Shown in pieces: positions 54,069 to 63,701 of a stretch of 64,000 bases of DNA (positions are counted from its first letter, which is position 1; the number at the start of each line of letters is the position of its first letter). The stretch comes from Nocardioides carbamazepini. GTDB lineage: Bacteria; Actinomycetota; Actinomycetes; Propionibacteriales; Nocardioidaceae. Made by a program: the position numbers and the translations under genes. Where the stretch lies: assembly GCF_024614185.1 (NCBI RefSeq), contig NZ_JAHTLF010000016.1, positions 558,001 to 622,000 of the forward strand, in the 5' to 3' direction. The notes under the pieces were generated by a model. The model was given only the letters and a program-made list of their open reading frames with translations. It did no database searches and was not told the DNA's origin.

Positions 54069-54944
54069 ATGGTCCGCGTCGCCACCTGCAACGTCGAGTT
54101 CCGCGAGGTGTCCGGCTTCGCCGACTTCGCCGATCACCTCCGCGAGGTCCTCGACCAGGCACAGGGCGCGGACCTGGTCGTCCTGCCGGAGGCGGTCACG
54201 TTCGAGCTGATGACAGCGGCGCCGTCCTGGCCCGATGCCACCGACCTCGCTCCGGTCGTGGCCACGGCGGCGTACGGCGACGCCTTCCGCGACCTCATGG
54301 CGCAGGAGGCGGCCGCGCGGGGGCAGTACATCCTCGCGGGCAGCCACCTGGTCGCCACGGGCGAGGGCACCTACCGCAACGTCGCCGTCCTCGTCGACCC
54401 CGCGGGGAGGGTCGTGCACGAGCACGCGAAGACCCACCTCTTCCCGGCGGAGCACACCCTCGACATCGTCGAGGGCGACGAGATGGCGGTCGTGGACCTG
54501 CCGTTCGGCAAGGTAGGCATCCTGATCTGCTACGAGTCGCAGATCCCCGAGTGCGCGAGCACCCTGGTCGAGCAGGGGGCCCAGATCCTCCTCTGCCCCT
54601 CGCTCACCCTGACCCGGGCCGGCTTCTGGCGCGTGCGTCACTCGCTGGCCGCGCGGGCCATCGAGAACCAGGTGTACGCCGTCCACTCCGGCGCCGCCGG
54701 CCCGGCGCGGGGCGTCTGGCCCGGCTCCCGCGCGACGAGCGCCGTGCTCGGACCGTGCGACGGGCCGCTGCCGGACAACGGTGTCATCGCCGAGACGGCC
54801 GAGGACGTCGACGGGGTCGTCGTGGCCGAGCTCGACCTCGCCCTGCTGGAGACGCTCCGTGAGAGCGGCGCGACCACCACCTACCAGGACCGCCGCCGAC
54901 GCGCGGACCTCTACCGCACCTGGCCCTCCCACGTGCACGCCTGA
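54069..54944 (+). CDS. Carbon-nitrogen hydrolase (nitrilase superfamily)
   Basis: 291 residues from the ATG at 54069, which follows GAAGGAG. The catalytic triad is clear: Glu41 (LPEAV), Lys121 (HAKTHLF) and Cys154 (LICYESQIPE). It should hydrolyse an amide or N-carbamoyl compound, or less likely a nitrile, in the cytoplasm. It lies 36 nt before a NodB-type deacetylase, and a ligand-binding regulator gene converges with them, so a small amide- or cyclic-imide-catabolic unit is inferred. Confidence 0.87.
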   Translation: MVRVATCNVEFREVSGFADFADHLREVLDQAQGADLVVLPEAVTFELMTAAPSWPDATDLAPVVATAAYGDAFRDLMAQEAAARGQYILAGSHLVATGEGTYRNVAVLVDPAGRVVHEHAKTHLFPAEHTLDIVEGDEMAVVDLPFGKVGILICYESQIPECASTLVEQGAQILLCPSLTLTRAGFWRVRHSLAARAIENQVYAVHSGAAGPARGVWPGSRATSAVLGPCDGPLPDNGVIAETAEDVDGVVVAELDLALLETLRESGATTTYQDRRRRADLYRTWPSHVHA

Positions 54945-54980
54945 GCGACCCGACCCGACCCACGACCCGACAGGAACACC

Positions 54981-55820
54981 ATGCAACCGACCGTCTGCCT
55001 GACCTTCGACTTCGACGCCATCTCCGTCTGGCTGGGGACGCTGGGGCTGGCCACGCCCACCTATGTCTCGCGCGGTGAGTTCGCGGCCAACGTCGCGACG
55101 CCCCGGATCCTCGACCTGCTGGAGCGCGAGGGGGTGACCAGCACCTGGTACATCCCTGGGCTGGACGTCGACACCTACCCCGACGTCTGCAAGCGGATCC
55201 GCGACGCGGGGCACGAGATCGGCCATCACGGCTACGCCCACGAGGGCCCCACGAGCCTCGACGAGACGGCCGAACGCCGGGTGCTGGAGCGCGGACTCGA
55301 TGCCCTCGACCGCGTGCTCGGGGTGCGGCCGGCCGGGTACCGGTCGCCGGCCTTCGACCTGTCGGCGAACTCCACGCGCCTGCTCGCCGAGTACGGCTTC
55401 CGCTACGACAGCAGCATGATGGCCCGCGACTTCGAGATGTACCGGTGCCGCACCGGCGACGTGATCACCACCGACGGCATCACCTTCGGTCCGGAGCTGG
55501 ATCTCGTCGAGGTCCCGGTCTCCTGGACCTTGGACGACTTCCCGTTCCTCGAGTTCGCCCTGATGCCGCCGATGGTGATGCCGGCCTCGACGGACGTCGA
55601 GGGGCTGACCCGGCGCTGGCTCTCCGATCTCGACTTCATGGCCGAGGAGGTGCCGCACGGTGTCTTCACGCACACCTTCCACCCGCAGTCGATCGGGCGC
55701 GGCAGCCGGATCAAGGTCCTCGAGCGGATGATCCACCGTGCCAAGGAGCACGGTGCCCGCTTCAGCACGGTGACGGATGCCGTCGACGCCTGGCAGTCGC
55801 GGCCGGCCGGGTCAGCCTGA
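54981..55820 (+). CDS. Polysaccharide deacetylase-family (NodB/PuuE-like) hydrolase
   Basis: 279 residues without a signal peptide. NodB motifs: TFDFD (8-12) and GHHGYAHEGP (81-90) supply the metal-binding Asp and His residues, with AGYRSPAFDLSANST and FTHTFHPQSIGR further on. Cytoplasmic relatives such as PuuE-type allantoinases and imidases open cyclic amides rather than acting on polysaccharides, which agrees with the nitrilase-type gene just upstream. Its last 9 nt overlap the convergent regulator gene. Confidence 0.83.
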   Translation: MQPTVCLTFDFDAISVWLGTLGLATPTYVSRGEFAANVATPRILDLLEREGVTSTWYIPGLDVDTYPDVCKRIRDAGHEIGHHGYAHEGPTSLDETAERRVLERGLDALDRVLGVRPAGYRSPAFDLSANSTRLLAEYGFRYDSSMMARDFEMYRCRTGDVITTDGITFGPELDLVEVPVSWTLDDFPFLEFALMPPMVMPASTDVEGLTRRWLSDLDFMAEEVPHGVFTHTFHPQSIGRGSRIKVLERMIHRAKEHGARFSTVTDAVDAWQSRPAGSA

Positions 55821-57578
55821 CGCCGGCGCCCGGAACCGTGCGGTGGCGTACGGCGACGGCGCGATGATCCGGTGCCGGCCGTGCTGGACCTGGAACACCA
55901 GGTGGGCCGCGCCCAGGGACGGGTCGACCGCGCTGTCGGGGTAGACGCGGTTGGTCTGGTCGGCGGAGCCGAGGTGGTAGGGACCGTTGACCCCGCGATG
56001 GGTCAGCGTGCGCAGCCGGCCGACCACCTCCGAGAAGCGGTCCGGGGAGTCGCTCTGCGTCCAGGCCTGGGCCAGCAGGCCGACCGCGTCGAAGTGGACG
56101 CCGGCGCTGGAGTGGCCGGCCCGCTCGCCGAAGGTGCGGGCGAAGCTGTGCGCGAACCGGCGGCCGAGGTGGTCGTCGTACTGACCGGTCAGCGTCGCCC
56201 ACACCACCCCGTCCGCGGCGGGGCCGAGGGACTCGCAGACGCCGCCGATCGAGGGGGCGTAGAGGGCGTAGACCAGCAGGTCGTGGGGCTGGGGCAGCAA
56301 CCCCAGGAAGGCGGACGTCTCGGGCCCGGAGAAGCAGGCGAGCATGACCGCCGCCGGATCGACGGTCGCGATGCGCGCGACGACGGCGGGCCAGTCCGGC
56401 CGCATCGCGTCGATCGGCACGACCGTGACCTCCCACCCGCGGCGCAGCGCCTCCTCGGCCGCCCGCTCGGGGAAGGTCTGCAGGTCGGTGTCGGCGTTGT
56501 CGATGACCAGGAGCCGACGGGAGCGCGGATGCCACCGGCCGGTGTCGGCCAGCAGGTCGAGCGTGCGCAGGAAGCCGTGGCCGTAGATCGTCTGCGGCCC
56601 GCTCAGCTGGAAGACGTTGCCGAACCGGGAGGGGTCGTCACGGACCACCTGCGCCGCGGAGGAGGATGTCGAGTGGTGCAGCACCGGGCAGCCGGTGTCG
56701 GCCGCCGCCGCGAAGATCGCGGCGACGTCCGCCGGCGAGCGGCGGTACGTGTAGGGGAAGGACACCGCGTCGACGTCCTCGCCCATCAGCCGCTCCATCG
56801 CCGCCCGCATGGACGCCGTCGAGGTCACGTCCGCGGCGACAGTGACCTCCTCCACCGGGCGCCCCCGCACACCGCCGGCACTGTTCAGGCCGGCCACCGC
56901 GAGCTGGCCGCCCCGCCGCATCTGCCGGGCGTCGTCGGCACAGTCGGGGTTGAGCGGGATGACGGCGCCGATCCGGAGCGGTCGGAGGCGACGTACCGGC
57001 CGGCGAGGAGCAGCGGTGGGCAGCGGATCCTCCCCGCGCGCCGCGGCCTCCAGCCGGATCGGGCCCAGGGGAGCGCAGCCACTCAGGTCGGCGCCGGGTA
57101 TCGGGAGCGTGAGCAGGTCGAGCTCCTGGGCCAGCGCCGCTGCCGCGGCCCGGTTCGACACCCCCAGCTTGGCCAGGAGGTGCTCCACGTGGGTGGCCAC
57201 GGTGCGCCGGCCGACGACCAGCCGCTCGGCGATCCCGGGATTGGCCAGCCCTGCCGCGATGAGGGTCAGGACCTGGAGCTCACGCCGGTTCAGGCCCGCG
57301 AGCCGCTCGGTGTCGGCCCGGTGGAGGTGCACGGTACGCCGACCGTCCGACCGCCGCGGGCCGACGGAGACGGCGGTCGCGCTCCTCGCCGGCGTCGGGT
57401 CCGACTGTGACTCCGGCTCCAGCCAGACGAACCGGATCGCCCCGATACCTGAGGTCGTCGCGGCGGTGCGGAGGTGGCCGGCCAGGCCGGAGAGCTCGGA
57501 GAGAGCACCGGCCGGCCGCGCGCTCAACCGGCCGTCCGGGTCGGTCTCGACCGTCGCTGCGAGCCGCCGGGCATCCAT
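55812..57578 (-). CDS. LuxR-type HTH fused to a periplasmic-binding-protein-like ligand domain
   Basis: 588 residues, no signal peptide, so it acts in the cytoplasm. A LuxR HTH lies at about 93-155 (LNRRELQVLTLIAAGLANPGIAERL, VGRRTVATHVEHLLAKLGVSNRAAA). From about 200 to the end it resembles a branched-chain-amino-acid/amide-binding receptor domain (IGAVIPLNPDCADDARQMRRGGQLAV), like the cytoplasmic amide sensor AmiC. Binding of a small amide or amino acid may control the convergent hydrolase genes. The combination of LuxR HTH in front of this receptor type is unusual. The ATG at 57576-57578 gives the full HTH. Confidence 0.82.
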   Translation of the reverse strand: MDARRLAATVETDPDGRLSARPAGALSELSGLAGHLRTAATTSGIGAIRFVWLEPESQSDPTPARSATAVSVGPRRSDGRRTVHLHRADTERLAGLNRRELQVLTLIAAGLANPGIAERLVVGRRTVATHVEHLLAKLGVSNRAAAAALAQELDLLTLPIPGADLSGCAPLGPIRLEAAARGEDPLPTAAPRRPVRRLRPLRIGAVIPLNPDCADDARQMRRGGQLAVAGLNSAGGVRGRPVEEVTVAADVTSTASMRAAMERLMGEDVDAVSFPYTYRRSPADVAAIFAAAADTGCPVLHHSTSSSAAQVVRDDPSRFGNVFQLSGPQTIYGHGFLRTLDLLADTGRWHPRSRRLLVIDNADTDLQTFPERAAEEALRRGWEVTVVPIDAMRPDWPAVVARIATVDPAAVMLACFSGPETSAFLGLLPQPHDLLVYALYAPSIGGVCESLGPAADGVVWATLTGQYDDHLGRRFAHSFARTFGERAGHSSAGVHFDAVGLLAQAWTQSDSPDRFSEVVGRLRTLTHRGVNGPYHLGSADQTNRVYPDSAVDPSLGAAHLVFQVQHGRHRIIAPSPYATARFRAPASG

Positions 57579-57679
57579 GCGCTCACCCTAGGCGAGGGAC
57601 GGGAGACGCCGCCTCCAACTGCAGCATGGCGGACTCGTCCTCGGTGCCAGCCGGCCAGCCGACCGAGCTCGGCCGCGAG

Positions 57680-57720
57680 CTCCCGCGAGCCACTGTCCGG
57701 GCGACAGCGGCTCGCGGGAG
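57680..57720 (-). terminator. Terminator after the leucine-rich-repeat gene
   Basis: 12-bp perfect arms (57680-57691 and 57709-57720), extended inward by a further CTGTC/GACAG pair, give a long hairpin just past the stop at 57733 on the minus strand and before the LuxR-type gene. Confidence 0.72.
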
Positions 57721-57732
57721 GAAGAGGTCGGC

Positions 57733-60700
57733 TCAGCGGGTCGTGCGGACCACCACGGTGCGTGTCATCGCGGATGTGCCGATGTGGAGGGTCACGGTGA
57801 GTCTGTGCTTGCCGATCCGGACGTTCTTGCCGACCTTCAGCTTGAGGGTGACGACCCTGCTCTGGCCTTCGTCGAGGATCTTGACCCAGCCGGCCTTGGT
57901 GCCCTTGATCGCCTTGGCTCCCTTGCCCTTGGCGTGGGCGCGCAGGAGTGCGGTGATCGGGGCGGTGGTGCGGTTGTTCAGCAGGAACCGGACCTTGACC
58001 GTGTCGCCACGCTGTGCCGTGGCCTTCACCTTTCCGGCCGCGGAGAAGCCGACGGTTCCGGGCGGACCTTGGGGCCCGGTGATCCCGGGGTCGCCCTTGT
58101 CGCCCTTCGGGCCGGTGGCGCCGTCGGTCCCGTCGGTCCCGTCCGCGCCGTCCTGCCCCGGAGCCCCGGTGGGCAGGCTGGTGGACGTGCCGGTCAGTGC
58201 CGTTCGGGTGGCGCCGCCGGGGACGTCGCTCCTCACGACGAGGGTGGCGGTGGAGGTGGCGTTCGCGCGGGAGGGGGCGAACCGGACCCGTACGGCACAG
58301 GTCTCGGTCGGGGCCAGGACTTCGTCGGCGCAGGTGTCGCCGCTGATGAGGAAGTCGTCGGCGGAGAGGCCGTCCTGGTCGGTGGTCCGGATCTTGTCGA
58401 TGTGCAGGACGTTGGATCCGGCGTTGGTGACCGTCACTGTCCGGGCGGTGCCGACCGTGTGGGCGGCTTGGGCGTCGAAGGTGCCTGGGTCGCTCAACGC
58501 CGCTTGGGTTCCGGCGGGGCCGGCCAGGGCGACCACGTCGGTGCGGGCCTTGGCGGACCAGTCGCCGTCCTTCTTGTTCTCCACGCCGCCGTAGAGCACG
58601 TCGTAGCCCTGGTCCATGATCAGCCGGACCTCGGCACCTGGCGTGAGCCGCTCGGGCATCTCGCCGATGCCCTCCCAGGCGCCCTGGTTGTCGGTGAACG
58701 TGGGCTCGAGGTCCAGGGGCAGCTGCGTGCCCAGCCGTTGCGGGGCGATGGCGGGGTCGCCGTTCCAGGCCCACAGCGTCTGCGGGGAGGCGGTGCGGGA
58801 GCCGCCGCCGATGGCCGAGAGGATGAGGTACTCGCCGCGTTCGTTCTTCCGGATCTCTCGGATCGAGTCGCCGCCGAGGTCGAGGAGGATCGGCTCACCG
58901 AAGGTGGCCCGGCTCGCGGTTCCGGAGGTCAGGGCCTCCAGATTGGTCAGCGGCACGATCAGCGCTCGGCCGCCGGCGACCCGTCCCTCGAGGGGGGAGC
59001 GGAACGCGAGGTAGAGCGCGGAGCCGTCGGGGGAGAACTCGGCGCCCTCGATGTTGAACCCGTCGACCGGGTTGGGGGTCGTGTTGGTGGCGGTGGCCGC
59101 GCGGAGTCCGAGCCGTGCGCCGCGCGCGTCGTCCCAGGCGACCAGGTCGGAGCGCAGGCTGCCGTAGCGGACTCCGACCGGGGTGAGGGTCGCACCGGCG
59201 CCGCTGCCGGCGAGCTTGGTCTCGTAGATCGAGTGCCGGGAGACCTGGACCTCGCCGTCCTTGTTGTTGCCGTGGGAGCCGAGCCACCAGATCCGGTTGC
59301 CCTTGCGGGCTGCGGCCTCGGCGTCGATCTCGATGTCTCCGTTGCCGGCCGGTGGCAGGTCGCCGAGAGAGAACTGTGCCACCTCGCGGCCGGAGGTCTC
59401 GCCGTCGTAGAGCCGCACCTCGTAGTTCTCGTCGTCGACGACCATCAGGTGCCCGTCGCCGACCGCGATCGCCGAGGAGGCGTCGGAGGAGCCGAGCAGC
59501 GTTCGGCTGGTCGGTGTCGTCGCTCGGGAGGCTCTGTAGACGAACCCGAACGTGGACGTCTTGCCCGTGGTGCCGGTGACCGTGAAGGTGAGGTCGATCT
59601 GGCCGTCGGTCGGCCGCTGGGGGGCGATCGCGATGCTGCGGTGGGCGCCGGTGCCGGTGATCTCGACGTCGGCGGCGGTGACGGCTGCCGGGTCCGCGCC
59701 TCCGGTCACGCTGATGCCGGCCAGCTCGAGCCGGATCCGGGTGGGATCGACCAGCGCGCCCGAGGCGTCGAGCTGGGCGAGGTGGACCGGGATCGACGGA
59801 TTGGTCGGGTCCCCGACCACGCCGGCCGGCGCTGACCCGCCCGTCTCGATTTCGCCGGGAGTGAGCTGGACGTAGGAGGAGGGGCCGTCGAGGGCCTGGG
59901 CCAGCGCCAGCTCCGGCTCGGCCGCGGTGATGGCGAGCGGCGCCGAGGTGCTGCTCACGCCCGTCGCCTTGCAGGTGACCTTTGCCTGGAGCCGGTGGCC
60001 CAGGTCGGTCACCGAGGCGACGTAGCCGGGCGTGCTGCTCGGCCCTCCCATCGGGTTGACGGTGGTCGAGTCATCGAAGTGGGTGTTGCCGGCGAACGGG
60101 TCGCCGTCGCGCAGCCACTGGTAGCTGAAGCTGGCGGGCGTCGTGCACGGTGAGCCGGTGAACGTACTGCCGGGGTCGGTCACCTGGAGCAGCTGGCCGA
60201 CCTGCGGCGTGCCGGTGACCTGCGGACCGGTCGCGTCGCCCGGATCGACCGGCGGGGTGGAGAAGTGCACGGTCCAGTTCGGGGTCACTGGGACGCTGCC
60301 GGCGGTGGGGTCGGTGACGGTGAGCAGGCCGGTGGCGGGGTCGTAGGACCCGGCCGTCGGGTCCACGGCTGGGACGGTGGCGTCCCCGGTCTTCAATGGC
60401 ACGGTGACGCCGCCGTCGCGGTAGGCGCCGGCGTACACCGACTGGCCGCTCGCGCGGGCGCCGGTCAGCTTGTTCTTCGGCCACGCCGCGAACGCGGAGA
60501 GGTCGGTGATCCGGTTGTTTCCGAGCAGCAGCCCCTGACTGGCGGTCAACGAGACGTTGCCCAACTTGCCGCCGCTCTCCCCGTACGCCGCGAGCGGGGA
60601 CGCGTCGGTGATCCGGTTGCCACTGAGGTCCAGCGTGGTGAGCAGTGCCTTGTCGAACTTCCCGACCAGCGGCGTTACGTCGGTGATCTTGTTGCTGCCG

Positions 60701-61392
60701 GCCCGCAGGGCGGTCAGCTTCGGCGCCGCCGGGATGCCGTCGAGGCTGCGGACCTGGTTGCCCGTGATGGTGAGGACGGCCAGGTCGGACATGCCGGCGA
60801 GCGGTGTGAGGTCGCCGATCTGGTTGGTGCCGACGCTCAGCGTGGTCAGGCCGGTCAGGCCGGTGAGCGGGGTGAGGTCGCTGATCTGGTTGTTGTTGAG
60901 ATTCACGGATCGCAGCGAGTTCAGGCCCACCAGCGCAGACAGGTCGCTGATCCGGCTGAAGGGCAGGGTCAGCGTGGCGAGCCGGGACAGACCGGCCAGC
61001 GGGCTGAGGTCGGTGACCGTGTTGGGATCGGTGACCATCAGCGCTCTCGTGGCGAGCGAGGTGAGGTTGGTGAATGCCTCCAGCCCGGTCAGGTCGCCGA
61101 GCGGTCCGATGCTCGAGGCATCGATGGCCGTGACGCTCAGCGCGTCGGCCTCGGTCACGTCCTGGTCGGCGGGGTGGCCCAGCCGGGCGTTGATCGCGGC
61201 CTTGAGGTTCGCGTCGGGGATGGCGACGATGTCGCCGGGCGCGGCGTGCGCGGACGGCGCCGCGAGCATCGCGCTGAGCACCGCGACCAGGACGACGAGG
61301 AGGGCCGGGGGACTGATGGGGTGGAGGCCGGTGGCTCGGTCGTGTTCGTCGTGTCGCTCGGGGCGGTGCCGTGCTGTTCGTACTGCCCGCAT
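57733..61392 (-). CDS. Secreted leucine-rich-repeat / phytase-like / collagen-like protein
   Basis: 1219 residues. A signal peptide with a long n-region is cleaved near 50 (AHA). Internalin-like repeats of about 22 residues follow (for example ISDLTPLTGLTGLTTLSVGTNQ, about 80-330). An Ig-like region comes next, then an esterase-like phytase-type beta-propeller (about 670-1010), an abnormal-spindle/choice-of-anchor-D-like domain (about 1020-1070), about a dozen Gly-X-Y collagen triplets (about 1075-1111), and a C-terminal beta domain rich in Lys. No LPXTG motif is seen. Repeats may bind surfaces and the propeller may act on phosphoesters; this is inferred. The ATG at 61390-61392 follows AGGAG. 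Confidence 0.8.
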   Translation of the reverse strand: MRAVRTARHRPERHDEHDRATGLHPISPPALLVVLVAVLSAMLAAPSAHAAPGDIVAIPDANLKAAINARLGHPADQDVTEADALSVTAIDASSIGPLGDLTGLEAFTNLTSLATRALMVTDPNTVTDLSPLAGLSRLATLTLPFSRISDLSALVGLNSLRSVNLNNNQISDLTPLTGLTGLTTLSVGTNQIGDLTPLAGMSDLAVLTITGNQVRSLDGIPAAPKLTALRAGSNKITDVTPLVGKFDKALLTTLDLSGNRITDASPLAAYGESGGKLGNVSLTASQGLLLGNNRITDLSAFAAWPKNKLTGARASGQSVYAGAYRDGGVTVPLKTGDATVPAVDPTAGSYDPATGLLTVTDPTAGSVPVTPNWTVHFSTPPVDPGDATGPQVTGTPQVGQLLQVTDPGSTFTGSPCTTPASFSYQWLRDGDPFAGNTHFDDSTTVNPMGGPSSTPGYVASVTDLGHRLQAKVTCKATGVSSTSAPLAITAAEPELALAQALDGPSSYVQLTPGEIETGGSAPAGVVGDPTNPSIPVHLAQLDASGALVDPTRIRLELAGISVTGGADPAAVTAADVEITGTGAHRSIAIAPQRPTDGQIDLTFTVTGTTGKTSTFGFVYRASRATTPTSRTLLGSSDASSAIAVGDGHLMVVDDENYEVRLYDGETSGREVAQFSLGDLPPAGNGDIEIDAEAAARKGNRIWWLGSHGNNKDGEVQVSRHSIYETKLAGSGAGATLTPVGVRYGSLRSDLVAWDDARGARLGLRAATATNTTPNPVDGFNIEGAEFSPDGSALYLAFRSPLEGRVAGGRALIVPLTNLEALTSGTASRATFGEPILLDLGGDSIREIRKNERGEYLILSAIGGGSRTASPQTLWAWNGDPAIAPQRLGTQLPLDLEPTFTDNQGAWEGIGEMPERLTPGAEVRLIMDQGYDVLYGGVENKKDGDWSAKARTDVVALAGPAGTQAALSDPGTFDAQAAHTVGTARTVTVTNAGSNVLHIDKIRTTDQDGLSADDFLISGDTCADEVLAPTETCAVRVRFAPSRANATSTATLVVRSDVPGGATRTALTGTSTSLPTGAPGQDGADGTDGTDGATGPKGDKGDPGITGPQGPPGTVGFSAAGKVKATAQRGDTVKVRFLLNNRTTAPITALLRAHAKGKGAKAIKGTKAGWVKILDEGQSRVVTLKLKVGKNVRIGKHRLTVTLHIGTSAMTRTVVVRTTR

Positions 61393-61839
61393 GCGGACGC
61401 ACTCCTGACTGGGTGAGGGGAGACGGGACGGAGCGCGAGAGCACCGTCCCGAGCCACCCGGCCCCACGCGCACAGGCCCTGAGGCAAGCAGCGGAAGATG
61501 TCGACCGGCCGGCCCGCGAGGTGAACAAGGAGCCAACGACAACCGCGGCTCACAGGAGCCGGGTGAGTCGGCCGGAGTGTGCCCGCCGTGGTCATTGAGG
61601 GCGGCCGTCGTCGGAGTGACATCAACCCGACACCCAATCGTCACGCGACGGCCCACGAAAACCCCGGCCGGGGCTGTTCACATATTCGTGAGCCGAGTCG
61701 GATGGCTGTTCAGGCCGAGAAGGCTCACCGATCCCCACCCCCGGGGACGGCCGCGTCGCACCCCACGCCAGGTTGGAGTCCAGGTGAGGTGCCACGCGGC
61801 CGGGTGTCACATCCCTTCCGCAAAAAGGAGCAACATCTC
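61393..61839. other. Divergent intergenic region
   Basis: No gene is visible in 447 nt between the LRR protein gene (minus) and the lamin-tail gene (plus). GC is lower than average around 61670-61700, with TTCACATATTCGTGAG, a likely promoter area. The long open frame on the plus strand here lacks a ribosome site and is just an upstream extension of the lamin-tail ORF. An AAAAAGGAG site at 61822-61830 serves the next gene. Confidence 0.5.
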
Positions 61840-63615
61840 ATGCTAACGAACCACACGGGCCGCCGGCTTCGCCGGACCGGCCTCGCCGCCGCTGCGGTCC
61901 TCTCCGTCAGTGGCGGCATGCTCGCCGCCGGCTTCGCCTCGCCCGCCTCGGCCTCCGTGGCCGGCGTGGTGATCAACGAGGTGGAGTCCAACGGCGACAC
62001 CACCGACTGGGTCGAGCTCTTCAACCCGACCGGGTCCCCGATCAGCCTGTCCGGCGCGGTCCTCTCCGACGCCGACGACACCCACGCGTTCCCGCTCAGC
62101 GGCACCGTCGCCGCCGGCGGCTACGCGGTCTTCGACGTCAGTGTCGGCACCGACGGGTTCGGTCTCGGCGCCCCGGAGGACATCCGCCTCATCGACGGCA
62201 ACGACCCGGCCACCGATCCCACCATCGACTCCTACTCCTGGGCGTCCCACGCCCCCACGACGTACGGTCGCAACTGGGCGGTCGATGACGACAGCGACGG
62301 CCTCGGCGACTTCCAGGTCACCGACCACGCCACCCGCGGCACGGTCAACGTGTTCCCGGGCGGCTCGATCGGAGACATCGACGGCGTCGTGCTCAACGAG
62401 GTCGAGTCCAACGGCGACACCACCGACTGGATCGAGCTCTACAACACCACGGGCGCCCCGATCGACATCAGCGGCGCGCTGCTCTCCGACAACGACAATG
62501 GCCACGTCTTCACCGTCCCGGCCAGCACCACCCTCGCCGCTAACGGCTACGCGGCCTTCTCGGTGGACAGCGCCTTCGGCCTCGGGGCCTCGGACTCGGC
62601 CCGGCTGTTCGCCCCCGGTGACGTCGCCCTCGGCACGGTGATCGACTCCTACACCTGGACCACCCATGCGGTCGTGACCTACGGCCGGGACTGGACCGTC
62701 GACGCCGACCTCGACGGCCTGGGTGACTGGAAGCCCACCACGGCGAGCACGTTCGGCGTCGTCAACCAGTTCGCGTCGGGCTCGCCCGTCTCCTTGGCAG
62801 GGGTGAAGATCAACGAGGTCAAGTCCACCGGCGACGACGTGCACGGCGACTGGGTCGAGCTGAGGAACACCAACGGCAGCGGCAGCGTCAACCTCGCGGG
62901 GGCCATCCTGTCCGACGCCAGCGACAACCACGTCGTCCGGATCCCGTCCGGCACCACGCTGGCCGCCGGGCAGGTCATCGCGCTCCGGGTCGACGACCCG
63001 GCCCTTCCGGGCAACTTCGGCCTCGGCGACGCCGACGCGGCGCGACTGTTCCGCTCCGACACCAGCAACCTCACCACGCCCGCGCCCGGTCAGCTCGCCG
63101 ACTCCCGGTCGTGGACCACGCACGCCCGCACCAGCTGGGGCTTCGACTCGGGTTCCGCCGTCGAGACCAATGTGCCGACGTACGGTGCTGCCAACGACTA
63201 CTCCACCCCGACCGTGCCCGACGCTTCGTGGGTCGTGCTCAACGAGATCGAGTCCTCGGTCTCCGGTGGGCAGGACTTCGTCGAGCTGAAGAACACCGCC
63301 TCGACCGCCATCGACGTCACGGGCATGGTCCTCTCCGACAGCGACAACACCCACGCCTACGTGATCCCGTCGACCTCGCCGATCGCGGCCGGCGGGCTGC
63401 TGACCATCGAGATCGACACCGTCACCGGCGGCTTCGGCCTCGGCTCCGACGATGCCGTCCGGCTCTACCGCTCCGGCGCGACCGTGGGCACCTCGATCCC
63501 GCTCGACCACCACGAGTGGACCGTGCACGCCACCGGCACCTACTCCCGCACCGCGGGCGGCCTCGGCGACTGGGCCGACTGCACCTCCACGAAGAACGCG
63601 GCCAACGCCTGCTGA
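61840..63615 (+). CDS. Secreted protein with four lamin-tail domains
   Basis: 591 residues. A signal peptide (to about 39, ASA) is followed by four lamin-tail (LTD) domains, each starting with VVINEVESNGDTTDWVELFN-like text (also VVLNEVESNG, VKINEVKSTG, VVLNEIESSV) and containing LSDADD-type turns and GFGLG. LTD proteins often work with extracellular nucleases or phosphatases or bind surfaces; no enzyme domain is present here. The ATG at 61840 has a strong AAAAAGGAG site, 9 nt away. It ends with Cys-containing DCTSTKNAANAC. A strong terminator follows. The divergent LRR/phytase-like protein may be functionally linked. Confidence 0.87.
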   Translation: MLTNHTGRRLRRTGLAAAAVLSVSGGMLAAGFASPASASVAGVVINEVESNGDTTDWVELFNPTGSPISLSGAVLSDADDTHAFPLSGTVAAGGYAVFDVSVGTDGFGLGAPEDIRLIDGNDPATDPTIDSYSWASHAPTTYGRNWAVDDDSDGLGDFQVTDHATRGTVNVFPGGSIGDIDGVVLNEVESNGDTTDWIELYNTTGAPIDISGALLSDNDNGHVFTVPASTTLAANGYAAFSVDSAFGLGASDSARLFAPGDVALGTVIDSYTWTTHAVVTYGRDWTVDADLDGLGDWKPTTASTFGVVNQFASGSPVSLAGVKINEVKSTGDDVHGDWVELRNTNGSGSVNLAGAILSDASDNHVVRIPSGTTLAAGQVIALRVDDPALPGNFGLGDADAARLFRSDTSNLTTPAPGQLADSRSWTTHARTSWGFDSGSAVETNVPTYGAANDYSTPTVPDASWVVLNEIESSVSGGQDFVELKNTASTAIDVTGMVLSDSDNTHAYVIPSTSPIAAGGLLTIEIDTVTGGFGLGSDDAVRLYRSGATVGTSIPLDHHEWTVHATGTYSRTAGGLGDWADCTSTKNAANAC

Positions 63616-63644
63616 CCAGCGCGGCACCGCCGTACCACTGAGCG

Positions 63645-63679
63645 CGGATGCCGCCGGGACGATCTCCCGGCGGCATCCG
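63645..63679 (+). terminator. Terminator after the lamin-tail gene
   Basis: Perfect 15-bp arms (63645-63659 and 63665-63679) with a 5-nt loop lie 29 nt after the stop; the minus-strand gene ending at 63702 also approaches it, so it may work both ways. Confidence 0.78.
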
Positions 63680-63701
63680 TCAGTCGTCTGGGCCGTGGCA
63701 C

